Shown in pieces: positions 10,901 through 22,169 of a stretch of DNA of 64,000 bases. The DNA is from Pisaster brevispinus (lineage: Eukaryota > Echinodermata > Asteroidea > Forcipulatida > Asteriidae), in the NCBI GenBank assembly GCA_023634235.1, contig JAMKCF010000002.1:4641222-4705221 (forward strand). The letters are read 5' to 3'. A program made the position numbers and the translations under genes. The notes under the pieces are model-generated. The model had not been told where the DNA came from. It did not search any database and was given only the letters and a program-made list of their open reading frames with translations. Each line of letters starts with the position of its first letter. Within the stretch, counting starts at the first letter, position 1.

Positions 10901-12938
10901 ATGGATTTAATGTCTTGCTTCAATCGTTTGCTCCTCGTGGTTTTCATTATGTTTTCTGGATACAACTCAACTCTTCGGGGTCGATTCACAAAGTGTACAC
11001 TTAATGCAACTTTCACCAGGGGTGATATCGTTGAAGGTGACGAAGTGAGGCTACAATGTGATGTCAGTGGACTTGCAGCAAGTCATGTCATAGAATGGGT
11101 TAGAGTCTACATGAACGTAAGCGTGATAATAGCAAAGAATGGGACAAGTCTAGGCCAGAGATATGAACTTGACACTATATCTAACATGTCTAATTCTGGG
11201 ATATCAATGCAACAAGTTCTTATCATCAAAAACATCATTAAAACTGATACATTATTCTTCTGTCGTAATAATGACTCTGGAAGCGAAAAGATGAACAGCA
11301 GTTCTGTGTTATCAAATAACATTAATTTGTAAGTTCATTACTTCCCATCACCAATGTACCCCATCTGCTTCCCTGATGGTAATTTCACTGTACAAGAAGG
11401 AACGCGGCAAGCTTTGAGCTGCACATCCGAAAAAGTGAACCCATCAGTAAATGTGACACTTTTGACTTATCCGTCAAATGCTATTGTATGGCAGTTTTCG
11501 AATAACAGCAAAGAAACCAAAGCATTTATCTATCTCACGTTGAATGAAACCTATAATGGTTATCAATTCCAATGTACAATCACTAGTGAATATTTTCCAG
11601 GAAGAAATAGATTATGTTTGATCGTACCAATCACAGTAACCAATACGACAACTGAAAACCCAGGGGTAACCGAATCCACATCCAACCAAAAAACAAATGA
11701 CTTTCGTACAACAGATGATGAGAGCAGTATCCAAACAACGACGAGCATCTCAGGTGATATGAAGACAACTATCAACCCATCCAGCGTCCCTATTGCCATC
11801 ATAGCAGGAGCCGCTGGTGCTGGTGGTTTCTTACTCCTCATAGTGATAACACTGATTGTACTCTACGTGTGTAGATGTTGCTGCTTCAATGATAAATCAC
11901 GGAGATCATCATTATGGCTGACTGACTTACGACTAAACGAAACAGTTGAAGACACAAACACCGACCATGACAATGACCGCAGTGAACCCAAGATGTCCAC
12001 GCGCGTGTATGCGACTGACCTCATGACAGAAAACAAACCTGATCTGAGAATGCCACCACAATCTGTCCCAGAATCATCCCACCTTGACACACAGGAGACG
12101 CTAAAACGTGACGATGAGGCAGCAGACTTCCTTTCTCCACACAAGTTCTCAATTTACTCTAAAAACAATGAACAAGACAGCCCTAAATCTCCAGTGATTT
12201 CAAGCCTTAAATTTACCGGGTCTGATGATTGCATTACCGACAAGGAAGATGAGAAGCATCTTGGAACAGTAGAGCCCAATGAAGGAGATGCTCCTACGTA
12301 TGGAGTGGTGAAGAAATCGAATCGAGTCTCACAGGGAAGTAAGAAGAAGCAGCCGGAGATTACGACAGATGGACCAGATCCTTGGGCCGATGTTTCACTC
12401 AATCAGCATGAGAACATAAATCCACAATCCACCGAAAATGAATATGCACAGATGCATTCTCTCTCTGATGATCCAGGCCACAGCGGGAAACCAACAGCTA
12501 CAGTAAGACCTGTGTCCCATACCCCCAAACCACCCAGATCATCAGTCATCACGCCGTACCAACACTAATCAAGCCCCACCAAGTGTTGCCAAAAAGCCCA
12601 TCAAGAAGTTCAAACCCAAGGAGAAAAATCCAGCGGCAGATGAGTTTGAGAATCGAGATGAGACACCTCTGCCCTCTCCAGTAGCACCGAGTGTATCCCC
12701 ACATCCTCCATCACCACCATCGCCTCTCATTGATCATGAGGAGAATGCTTCAGTGGAGGGATACGGTGAGGAAGGAGGCGATGAGGTACCACTGGATACC
12801 CAGGTACCTCATGAGGCTCGTGCAGCGGATAATCGTAACGCCATATACGCTGAGCTTGATTTGGAATCTGCAACGCCAAACGCGATGCCTCAACCACAGG
12901 AGGAACAGACACTGCATGCTAGTTTCATGAGTAAGTAG
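10901..12938 (+). pseudogene. Long-tail Ig receptor gene 1 (ectodomain B), interrupted
   Basis: Starting at the ATG shared with gene 2 (MDLMSCFNR), it has a signal peptide (1 to about 25), a V-like Ig domain with the Cys (LQCDVSG), Trp (IEWVR) and second Cys (FFCRN) pattern, then a second Ig domain beginning YPICFPDG. A Ser/Thr-rich stalk follows. A helix with small residues (AGAAGAGG) lies at about residues 297-323 and is followed by CRCCC, a likely palmitoylation site. The long tail has YAQM (a YxxM motif) and a C-terminal YAELDL site, here lacking the hydrophobic -2 residue of a strict ITIM. Two lesions are present. A TAA at 11,330-11,332 replaces a Tyr codon between the Ig domains. A 20-base deletion near 12,540 shifts the frame, removes the PPIPTK SH3 ligand and gives a stop at 12,566-12,568. 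The rest of the tail continues in another frame to 12,938. Confidence 0.75.
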
Positions 12939-13261
12939 AAGGATCGTGGGTGTGGCACTTTGGTGGAATGTGTTAAATTAAAATGAGAAAAATCGCAAAG
13001 AAATTATTTCGCTGCTTTTAAATTTCCTATCCTTAAGAATACCAACTTAATTTACCAAAAGCGGACCCACATTCGATTTTTACTGTAAGACTGTTTTGTC
13101 TTTATACAAGCTTATTTTCCACAGTCAAAAATGAGAAAAAGCTAATCAAAACTTTTGTTGTTGCTTTCCGATCCTAAAGAAAAACCTATTAAATTACCGA
13201 AGTTGAACCCATGTCCGGTTATCAGCTCTCTTACGATTTGACGTACATATATTAATGTTAT

Positions 13262-13446
13262 TGTAGCGTTGACCGTGGCTTGCTTTTAACGCAAGAACAC
13301 ATGGAATTACCCGAACAAGAACTCTAAACCAGAGAGCGCCCTCTCTGGCGAGCAGATTTACCGACCGGCCCGCAGGGGCCGCCAGCAGTCCTCCGACGTG
13401 GAGTCGTGCTGGCGCCCCCTACTGGTCGATCGGCACCGCCGCTACA
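13262..13446. mobile_element. GC-rich palindromic MITE
   Basis: A block of about 185 bases starting TGTAGCG and ending CGCTACA. It is absent from the equivalent positions downstream of genes 2 and 4, where GTTAT is followed directly by AATAC. A repeated TAT at both edges is consistent with a short target duplication. Inside are strong inverted repeats, including CGCCAGCA/TGCTGGCG with a nested CTCC/GGAG pair, and AGAGAGCGCCCTCTCT. It is far more GC-rich than its surroundings. Confidence 0.65.
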
Positions 13447-13514
13447 CTATAATACATATAATATTTGTTTTCACCCCGAAACCAATGTATATGTTTAATC
13501 AGGCAAATCAATCG

Positions 13515-13612
13515 AATGTGATTCGAACACACGACATTTGCATTGCTAGAGCAGATGTCTAACCACTAGACCACCGAGCTAGCCCGATGGCTAGAGGCAG
13601 GTTCGAATCCTT
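13515..13612 (-). mobile_element. tRNA-derived SINE-like unit, copy 1
   Basis: On the minus strand there is a pol III A box (TGGTCTAGTGG, 13,563-13,573) and B box (GTTCGAATC, 13,520-13,528) at tRNA-like spacing. The plus-strand end carries another B-box-like GTTCGAATC at about 13,601. No clean anticodon stem can be folded, so it is read as a SINE rather than a tRNA gene. Copies occur at 23,045 and 41,500 in the same relative place. Confidence 0.55.
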
Positions 13613-13647
13613 AACAGCTGGTACCGTAAAGATTAAATGATGTACTT

Positions 13648-13833
13648 TTTTGCATAGGGAAAAATAATATAATTTAGTGTTGCCCTTACACTGATGTAAA
13701 TTAAGGACTATTTTCAGTACTTTCCCGAGTTATGTGAAACAAACCCACAGACAAATCACTGAGTGTACAGCACTAACTAAACACTGGTGTAAGGGTAGAG
13801 CCAAATTGTATAATTCATCTCCGGTGCAAAAAA
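13648..13833. mobile_element. TIR MITE, copy 1
   Basis: About 185 bases with imperfect inverted ends of about 50 bases (TTTTTTGCA..GGG to CCCTTACACTGATGTA, and the reverse complement at the right). No coding capacity. It lies at the same place in three receptor flanks, so insertion predates those duplications. Confidence 0.7.
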
Positions 13834-14139
13834 TAACATCTACTAAATATGATACTTATTGTTTTATAAGCTGATTAAATTTACACCATAGTAGGCTGTA
13901 AGAATGTAGTCAGAACGAGGACATTTTGCAGATAAGCGTTTCTCCCATATTTTAACACTTAGGCAAAGTGGAATACAAATGAAGGTATGATTAACGCATT
14001 GAATATTATAGAATACTATTCCTGGCCCATTTAACCTTGAGTCAGACAAACCCGGAAAAAAAGAAACACCAAAATAGTTTACCATCATACAATTTGAAAT
14101 TGAATGTATATGTATTACACACTTAACGTTGCTTGTATA

Positions 14140-14680
14140 AGGTCCAGTGTTGTAGTACGAGTACTCAATACTTGAACTCGAGTACTACTCGAACACCGTT
14201 TTGATGGTACTCTTCTCGAACTCGTACCCGACTAGCAAAGTGCTTCCCCATCGAAGTCCATACTCAATACTCATATAAAAACAACCATCCTTGAAGTCAT
14301 GCACCCAGACTCCAATTTTAAGTTCCTCGTGGTCAAACTACTGCTTTCCTTTCCTTAATACGTGCGTTAATGCAATGAATAGAGGAATATAGCTCTATGA
14401 TGCATTCGTGTTAAAAGATAATAAGCACACATTGTCGTCTAGAAATCAGTCAACAAAGTCAACGTTTTTACCTCATTTGGCAGTGATTGTTTTATAAAGT
14501 ACTTGTACATGGAGATCCAAGTACTTGATACTCAGCTGATGGACTCGGTACTCAGATATCACAAAACTCGATACACATACACTTGTACTCGTACCTGATA
14601 ACCCAAGTTCTTGTACTTGAGTACTACATGGCATTCTCAATACTCGGCAGTACCTTATACTTGACTGAAAGGTTTTTAGC
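14140..14680. repeat. CTCGAGTACT-rich dispersed repeat, copy 1
   Basis: Many short partly palindromic words built from TACT, CGAGTACT and CTCGTACC, denser at each end with a less repetitive middle. Copies follow at about 23,695-24,250 and 42,070-42,600 in the same relative position. Confidence 0.65.
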
Positions 14681-15539
14681 TTCAATACTGGTAAATGATT
14701 AAGCAATGGTTTAAGTAGAATTAAAATGCACTTACTGTGTTAGAGGACAACGGCACTGAATCTGAAATGATTTTTTTTAAATACATAAAATAGAGTACAT
14801 CGACAAATTCGACTTGTTTGACTATATGTATTTGTTGGTAAAAACACGAGTTCTTGAAATGATTAGTATTTAATCGAAGCCTTTCCATTGAGGTTTGCGA
14901 TGAGACCATTTTTGTGTAAAATCTCCTTTGAGTAGTCATGGTTATGAGAACAGCCGCTGGGTTGTCAAACCTGACCTGATTTTTCTCCCATCATGCAAAG
15001 TTCCAAATCCTACTAAAACCCTTTTCATTAAAAGTTAGGAAGATTTTTTAGTGACAATGTTTTTGAGTTTCCAGTATTTGGCATTTAAATATCCATTATG
15101 TAAAAGTTTTAATAATGACAATTAAACTTAAATGGCATTTGATTAACGATAACTATTCCTACCGTTTTCAACCAGTCAGTTTTCATTTTACAATATTCGA
15201 AAATGCAGTTAAACTGTTTCGTCTTGCTACATCAAGAAACGTTGAAACAAAACAGTTGTAACTGTTATTAAAGCATTCAGTACAGGCTGTGATGAAGATT
15301 GACTATGGGGAAGTTCACGCTGCAGAGAAACGTAGAGCACAAAGAGACCGTAACCATCCTTTGGGTCAAATTCGACGAAGCGTTTATATTAAATAATAAT
15401 CCTTAAACAAAATCATTTCAATCATGAGAAATACAGCAGGTGTTTTAATAAGGGTTCACAGTTTTTAAGTTCAATGAAAAGTTTTAGTCAAAAGCAAGGC
15501 TGGATCCGAAAATGAGATAGCAGTAAGAGTTATGCGGTG

Positions 15540-15675
15540 TATTTAGAGGAATAGTTGGGGGCGGTGCATCTAGGGGGAACAGCTAGGGACGGGGCACCTA
15601 GAGGTTATAGTTTGGTGCGGGAAACATACTGGGAACAGTTGGGGGCAAAGCAGCTAGAGGGAAAAGTTGGGGGAC
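15540..15675 (+). repeat. 28-bp minisatellite, about 4-5 degenerate units
   Basis: Degenerate units of the CATCTAGAGGGAACAGTTGG type lie upstream of short-tail gene 2. This is the same family as the arrays at 8,885, 26,360 and 62,690. Confidence 0.7.
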
Positions 15676-15879
15676 AGAGAACAAGCTTGTCGAGAACTCT
15701 ACATAACTGCAATACAAACATTCCTAGTTTTGATCCCCACAATGGCTCCGATAAGGTCATGGACCTTGCATCATTTTTTTTTTCTTCCGGCGTCACGTGT
15801 AGAGGTTCAAACAACTTTTTAGACATGCAAAACAAACCATTGAAGCGATGATTTCAGCAGCGAAAACACGGACGGAAAG

Positions 15880-16004
15880 GATTTATACCACTGCGCGTTC
15901 ACTGTTGAACATCAGGCAGTGAATTTTGGACTCGAATTCGTCATTTTCTGACAGTTTCCGTTTCTGACTCTGTGTACTTGTTCTTCAGTAACTAACAATC
16001 AACA
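15880..16004 (+). promoter_or_regulatory. Conserved 5' region of type-A receptor genes
   Basis: Blocks such as CACTG.G.GTTCACT, GAATTCGT..ATTT, AGTTTCCG, CTGTGTACTTGTTC and TCAGTAA..AATCAACCATGG recur before the type-A start codons at 30,720, 37,899 and 39,112. The context around the ATG is good (AACCATGG in three of four; AACAATGG here). Probably core promoter plus 5'UTR. Confidence 0.45.
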
Positions 16005-17249
16005 ATGGCTTTAAGGTGCTGGTTGATGCGTCTGATCCTGCTGTGTGTTTGGTGCTCTATGGATTTATATACAGTCATTACGGCGGATGCACATAATCTG
16101 GCAATCACTAAAGCTTCACCAATGGGTGATGTAGTGGAGGGTGATACAGTACAACTAAGATGTGATGCCACTAACCTGCAACCCGGGCATTTCATTGAGT
16201 GGAACAGAGTGGTCGTGTCATCCCATGTGACACTCGCTACTAATGGGACCAGCGTAGACCCGAGATTTACTTTGACTATACTAATTTCTTCACCACAATC
16301 AAGGGTTGAACTTCTTATTTTCAGTGATGTGCGGAAGGAGGATGCTTCAACTTACAGTTGTTTAGTGAAGGATTCTCAAAACATGAATAATGCAGTGATA
16401 ACAAACAGCGTTTATCTTGCAGTGCTTTACTTCCCATCTGCCATTTACCCCATCTGTATCCCTGATGGTCCTTTAATTGTACAAGAAGGAACGACAGTAA
16501 ACATGAGCTGCACTACTGAGTTAGGAAACCCAGCAGTACAGATTCAGATTCTTCCGAACAGTACTAGCTATGTATGGACTTCTAGCACAGTTGGTAACGA
16601 ACACATGAGGTAATTAAGTATAAGTGTAAATGCACTTAATCAAGGTGATTTGTATGAATGTAAAACCACCTCGACATTTTTCCTGGGTATGGAAGGATCA
16701 TGCACAATGGGTCCAATCACCACGACGTCTCACTCAATCACAACTCAGCCAACAACGCTACCTAGAGAAACAACAGTAGTTCGAATCCCAAAATCTTCAG
16801 CAATCTCAAGTTCTAGTCCAGTTGTCCCCAATACCGGTAACAGTGGACAGTCGACACAGATACCTTTATGTAAAAAGTCTTCATTGAACATTCCATGGCT
16901 GACAGCATTTATCATCATTCTCATCCTCTTCATTGTCTCTCTCATCATCAACATATTTTTCCTCCTCAAACATCGACATCTTAAGATCACTAAGGAGAAG
17001 GTAACCAATGTAGCCAAAGGTGATCCCTACATGGAGCTGCAACCAACGGAGGACAAGAACAGAGTCTACATGGAACCTACTACGGCTACAACTACCACAC
17101 CAGATACCTACTATCAACCAGTTGAAATAGAGACTGACAGCCCAGAGTATGACTACGCTCGGCCAGAGGGCAGCACCAACACCAGCTACGAAGTGGTCAG
17201 AAAGCCACAGAGTTCAACTGAGAGACCATACCAGAATATTGAAAATTAA
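16005..17249 (+). pseudogene. Short-tail Ig receptor gene 2 (ectodomain A), one nonsense codon
   Basis: The only short-tail copy with its ectodomain. It has a signal peptide (1 to about 28, MALRCWLMRLILLCVWC), a V-like Ig domain with Cys (LRCDA), Trp (IEWNR) and DASTYSC, and a second Ig domain beginning YPICIPDG with Cys MSCTT and a later YECKT. A Ser/Thr/Pro stalk is followed by a helix near residues 298-322. The tail of about 90 residues carries YMEL, YMEP, YYQPV, DYARP, YEVV and YQNI. YEVV and YQNI are ten residues apart (ITAM-like, though Val replaces Leu/Ile in the first), and YQNI fits the Grb2 SH2 pattern YxN. A single in-frame TAA at 16,611-16,613 sits where relatives have a Ser codon (TCA). 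Otherwise the frame is open from 16,005 to 17,249. It may be a recent pseudogene, a null allele or a sequencing error. Confidence 0.75.
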
Positions 17250-18720
17250 TTTGGGAAAAAAACAGGTGAAAAAAATCACATCTTAAAACGTTGAAGGGTG
17301 ATGAAAGAACTCGTCAATAACTTTCTCGGTATTGATTGCTCGAAACCGCTAGTTTTATGACATCATCAACAAACAAATTAATTCAGTTCAAGCAACGGAT
17401 CCTTACTATTAATCTTTATGTAAAAAATGTTAGTATAAATAGCTTATGTATTTAACTATTAGTGGTATGAAAGACATAAAATTAATCATTGACAAGTACA
17501 AAGTGTGATCAATCATTGATCTACGTTTTAGTATACCAGTATTTTGTTTGGAGAGGTGAGGTTGAAATAACTCTAAAATACCACTCCTTATTTTCACAGC
17601 ATAGTCATTTAATTATTCATATTCAATTCTCTATGACTTAAAGGCAAATGTTCACGTTTCTCAGATTGTGTATTCCATTTACCGATTTTCCTTCCTGCGT
17701 GGACATAACCACTCCAGATTTTCGACGATATCTCAAAAACGTCACCACCTTTTGAAATGAAACTTTCACAGGTTGGTTTTATTGTATATTTATCTACATT
17801 TATTAGGCCTTAAAACATTATTTATTAGGTTAAAACAATCGTAGGGCTCCGAAAACCAAAATACTTGTTCCCTGAAAAGACTTTGAATGATGACAAAAGA
17901 AGCGTCATGCTGATTTTGACTCCTGACATTGATGGGGTTCGAAAAAATACAATCAACAATTGTCAATAACTTTCTCGGTTGGATTGCTTTGAGCCGACAG
18001 CTTTTATGACACCACCAATAAAAACATGAATATAGGTCTAGTAACGGACCCTTATTCAAAGTTGTTTACCAATTCAATACTATATTTCCACTCAATCAAT
18101 CAATAATACATAGAGGGATACATACAGAGTGGAAGGTGATTAAGTGGTGGGGGTCTCCAAGAAGCAGAGCTTGTCAAGTTGAGACCCTCAAGACGTGTGT
18201 AGCTTAAAGGTATCAGTTGCATACAAATTGTGAGTTTGTATGTTCCACACTAAACGAATATTACTAAATTAAACTATTGTATTTAAAAATGTTGATAACA
18301 GCTCCTTTAATTGTACATTGAAGACTAACAAACTTATCATTGGCAAGTATAATCAATCGTTTTGGGTTAGTACATCATAATTATAACCCTTTTTTGAGGG
18401 GGTAGAGTGGAAATAATTTTCTCTGAAATATCACCCTTTATTTTCACAGTTAATGGTGTAGACATTAACTGATTCATATTCAATTGTCAATGACTTTATA
18501 GCAAATGTTCATCAGAGAGAATAAAAGTGCAGACTGTAGTTCTGACATACTGTCTCGTGAATTTCATTTCTAAATTTGATATGGCTAGTAAATCTGCGTG
18601 ATTGGATTTTAAATAATTAAGTTTCTCATAAAGAGAAAACCTACTTAACATTCTACTCCTGTGTCTTATAAATCTTAAGAGTAGATAACGGGATCATAAT
18701 CTTATTACTGAACAACCCCT
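17250..18720. repeat. Tandemly duplicated 3' flank of short-tail gene 2
   Basis: The sequence after the stop (about 17,270-17,650) recurs in diverged form at about 17,870-18,540. Both versions have the TCAATAACTTTCTCGG block, and the second has AATAAA near 18,016. A dispersed repeat (about 17,655-17,860, related to 27,810-27,960) lies between. The second version is closer to the flanks after fragments 1 and 4. No gene is seen. Confidence 0.6.
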
Positions 18721-18799
18721 ATACATAATGGTGATGCTAAACGAAGGCAGGGGGTGGGGGAGGCGAGCTGTGTAATAAGATAATGCGATTAGAGGCCTT

Positions 18800-19280
18800 T
18801 TTGTGCTCTGCGTGACACCATCAAAAAATAATCACACCATTTCACCATGCCTTACTTGTTGAGTAACAGTTCGATTTTAGCGTGTAATACATTTCTGTGA
18901 AGAACCAAATCTCTTTTAAATCAGCCAAATCATTAGATATAGACTCTTTTGACTAAATAAAATCAATTCAAGCAAAATTGTAGGTCTCTTTCTGCTCAAT
19001 CAACCATTTCTATGAACAACGCCCTTTGTTTACAAAACTTAGCAAGGCTGATTAATTGCTGTACAAATCCTAAGGGAATTCCTGGAGAGCGGGTCATTGT
19101 TGGATTTTGTTGGTAAAACAAAAACCCGGGTAGTGATAAGACATTTGGCATGCTATTTGGCTAAGTGCAGTTGTAAAACTTTTTTTTAAAAGATTTTTTG
19201 AAAAAAAATGCGGACTAATGACTTTTTAATTAAAAATTGTTACTCAATAAGTGAGCGATGGTGTCACGGAAGGTTAAACA
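18800..19280. mobile_element. Insertion of dispersed repeats in the upstream region of long-tail gene 2
   Basis: Absent from the matching region at about 10,290-10,300. One part resembles 2,300-2,520 in the C1q-1 flank (GTGTAATACATTT, CTCAATCAAC, CCCTTTGTTTACA). The part at about 19,075-19,250 matches 63,560-63,740 in the opposite orientation, with ATGGCATGCTATTTGGCTA as core. Confidence 0.55.
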
Positions 19281-19872
19281 AACCCCGCATATCCACACAC
19301 AGGGTGACAGACTGGACTGCACATTGGGCTATGCTGCATTTGGACCAAAAGACGTCCAGCAACGACGTGACTAAAGCAAACCGATCCCTACACGTCGCAA
19401 CTCTCAAGATTAACAGGTCGGGGGGGGGCTGCAAAGCGGTGTTCTCGACAAAATATGTTTCCATCGCCCCATACCAGTTACCCCTATACAAACACGTGCA
19501 AACCGTGGCGATAGTCTCATTAAGTAAACCCTCCCACACCCAACACCCCCCTCCCCAACCGGTTATCTTTCCCTTTAAATCTTCCCCTATACCCAATCAA
19601 ATTGTACACAGTCTGGCGCCGCCACCGGCAAATAAAGTGAGAGGTAAAGTATTCACATTATCAAGTTTTTCATATACTGCGTGGCTACTTGGAAGTCAAC
19701 AAAGAGTCAAAGTTCAACCTAAGTGCTCAAAACTGATGAAGCATAAAGTTTACTTAACACACACATTACAATCCTGGAACTATGAATTGAAGTTGTTTCT
19801 TCAATGTGAGGAGTGCGCACAGCAATTTGCTACCGATGTAATCTCATTCTGACTTTTATAATGCTCTCCGAC

Positions 19873-21933
19873 ATGGATTTAACGTCTTGGTTCAATCCTT
19901 TGCTCCTCGTGGTTTTCATTATGTGTTCTCTGGAGACAACTCAACTCTTTGGGGTCCATTCACAAAGTGTACATTTAGTGAAGATTTCACCAGGGGGTGA
20001 TATCGTTGAAGGTGACGAAGTGAAGCTTCAATGTGATGTCAGTGGACTTGCAGCAAGTCATGTCATAGAATGGGTTAAAGTCTACATGAACGTAGGAGTG
20101 ATAATAGCAAGGAATGGAGCAATTCTAGACCAGAGATATGCACTTGAGACTGTATATAATACGTCTAATTCTGGGATATCAGTTAAACAGGTTCTTGCCA
20201 TCAAAACAATCAGTAAAACAGATACATCAATCACCTGTCGTATCAATGACTCTGGAAGCGAAATGATGAGCAGCAGTCCTCTGTTATCCAGTAACAACAA
20301 TTTATATGTTTATTACTTCCCATCTCCAATGTACCCCATCTGCTTCCCTGATGGCGATTTCACTGCACAAGAAGGGACGCAGCAAATTTTGAGCTGCACA
20401 TCCGAGAAAGGAAACCCAACAGTAAGTGTGGATTTGATGCCAAATCCGTCAACTGCTACTTTTGTGAGCGTGAATTCGAACAGCAGCAACGAAGCAATTT
20501 TTTGTATCACTTTCACATTGATATAAACTTATAATGGTTATCAATTCCTATGTGAAATAACCAGTGAATATTTCCCAGGAAGAAGTAGATCCTGTATCAT
20601 CGGACCAATCACAGTGACCAATATGACAACTGAAAACCCAGGGAAAACCGAATCAACATTCAACCGAGAAACAAATGACCTTCATACAACAGATGATGTG
20701 CCCAGTATCCAAACAAAGACGAGCATCTCAGGTGATATGAAGACAACTATCAACCCATCCAGCCTCCCTATTGCCATCATAGCAGGAGCCGCTGTTGCTG
20801 GTGGTTTCTTACTCCTCATAGTGATAACACTGATTGTACTCTACGTGTGTAGATGTTGCTGCTTCAATGATAAATCACGCAGATCATCATTACGGCTGAC
20901 TGACTTACGACTAAATGAAACAGTTGAAGACCCAATCACCGACCATGACAATAATCGTAGTGAACCCAAGATGTCCACAAGCGTGTATACAACTGACCTC
21001 ATGACAGAAAACAAACCTGATCTGAGAATGCCAACAAAATCTGTTCTAGAATTATCTCACCTTGACACACAGAAAGTGCCAAATAATGACGATGAGGCAG
21101 CAAACTTTATTTCTCCAAAACAGTTTTCAACTCACTCTCAAAACAATGACCAAGAAAGTCCCAGATCTCCAGGGATTTCAAGCTTTAAAATGACCAGGTC
21201 TGATGATTGCATCACTGACAAGGAAGATGAGGAGCATCTTGGAACAGTAGAGCCCAATGAAGGAGATGCTCCTACGTATGGAGTGGTGAAGAAATCGAAT
21301 CGAGTCTCACAGGGAAGTAAGAAGAAGCAGCCGGAGATTACGACAGATGGACCAGATCCTTGGGCCTATGTTTCACTCAATCAACATGAGAACATAAATC
21401 CACAATCCACCGAAAATGAATATGCAGAGATGCCTTCCCTCTCTGATGATCCAGGCCACAGCGGGAAACCAACAGCTACAGTAAGACCTGTGTCCCATAC
21501 ACCCAAACCACCCATTCCCACTAAACCTGTCTTAGATCATCAGTCATCACGCCGTACCAACACTAATCAAGCCCCACCAAGTGTTGTCAAAAAGCCCATC
21601 AAGAAGTTCAAACCCAAGGAGAAAAATCCACCAGCAGATGAGTTTGAGAATCGAGATGAGTCACCTCTGCCCTCTCCAGTAGCACCGAGTGTATCCCGAC
21701 ATCCTCCATCACCACCATCGCCTCTCATTGATCATGAGGAGAATGCTCCAATGGAGGGATACGGTGAGGAATGAGGCGATGAGGTACCACTGGATACCCA
21801 GGTACCTCATGAGGCTCTTGCAGTGGATGATGATGACGTAATATACGCCGAGCTTGATTTGCATTCTGCAAAATCAGAAGCGATGCCTCAACCACAGGAG
21901 GAACTGACACAGTATGATAGTATCATGTGTTAA
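19873..21933 (+). pseudogene. Long-tail Ig receptor gene 2 (ectodomain B), two nonsense codons
   Basis: Same build as gene 1: signal peptide (MDLTSWFNP on), V-like Ig domain with LQCDVSG, IEWVK and ITCRIN, second Ig domain from YPICFPDG, Thr-rich stalk, helix with AGAAVAGG, then CRCCC. The long tail has YAEM (YxxM), PPIPTK (class II SH3 ligand) and Pro-rich PSPPSPL. In-frame TAA at 20,524-20,526 replaces a Glu codon in Ig domain 2, and TGA at 21,772-21,774 replaces a Gly codon. The TGA cuts off the last 50 or so residues, which hold VIYAELDL, a strict ITIM fit. Everything else stays in one frame. In-frame ATGs upstream (19,813 and 19,861) are possible, but 19,873 matches gene 1. Confidence 0.75.
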
Positions 21934-22169
21934 GTAGAAGGATCGTGGTTGTTCGCTTTGGTTGAATGTGTTAAAAAATAAAAAAAGAAAGATAAATTCG
22001 TTTAATGCTTTCATATTTCCTGTTCTTAAAAACACCAAAGGTGGAATCATATCAGAGTCTATGCTGTTAGACTGTTTTGTTTTTGTACAAGCTCACTTTC
22101 CACAGTAAAAATTGAGAAAAAGCAAAAAACACATTTTATTGTTGCTTTCCGATCCTTAAGAATAACCTA

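Larger units (their letters stand above)
12939..15540. other. 3' flank of long-tail gene 1 (recurring flank module)
   Basis: Shared with the flanks of long-tail genes 2 (from 21,934) and 4 (from 41,107). It contains a GC-rich MITE, the SINE-like unit, the TIR MITE and the CTCGAGTACT repeat, listed separately. The part equivalent to 24,450-25,730 of gene 2's flank is missing. No gene is seen. Confidence 0.75.

Noticed and set aside
11327..11335. The gene 1 stop (TTG TAA GTT) read as a splice donor GTAAGT
   Set aside because: Paralogues read straight through here with Tyr, and there is no intron-like sequence or acceptor before homology resumes in the same frame; a point nonsense change is simpler.
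13515..13612. Functional tRNA gene
   Set aside because: A and B boxes are present, but the anticodon and acceptor stems do not fold and copies diverge at the B box; a SINE-like unit fits better.
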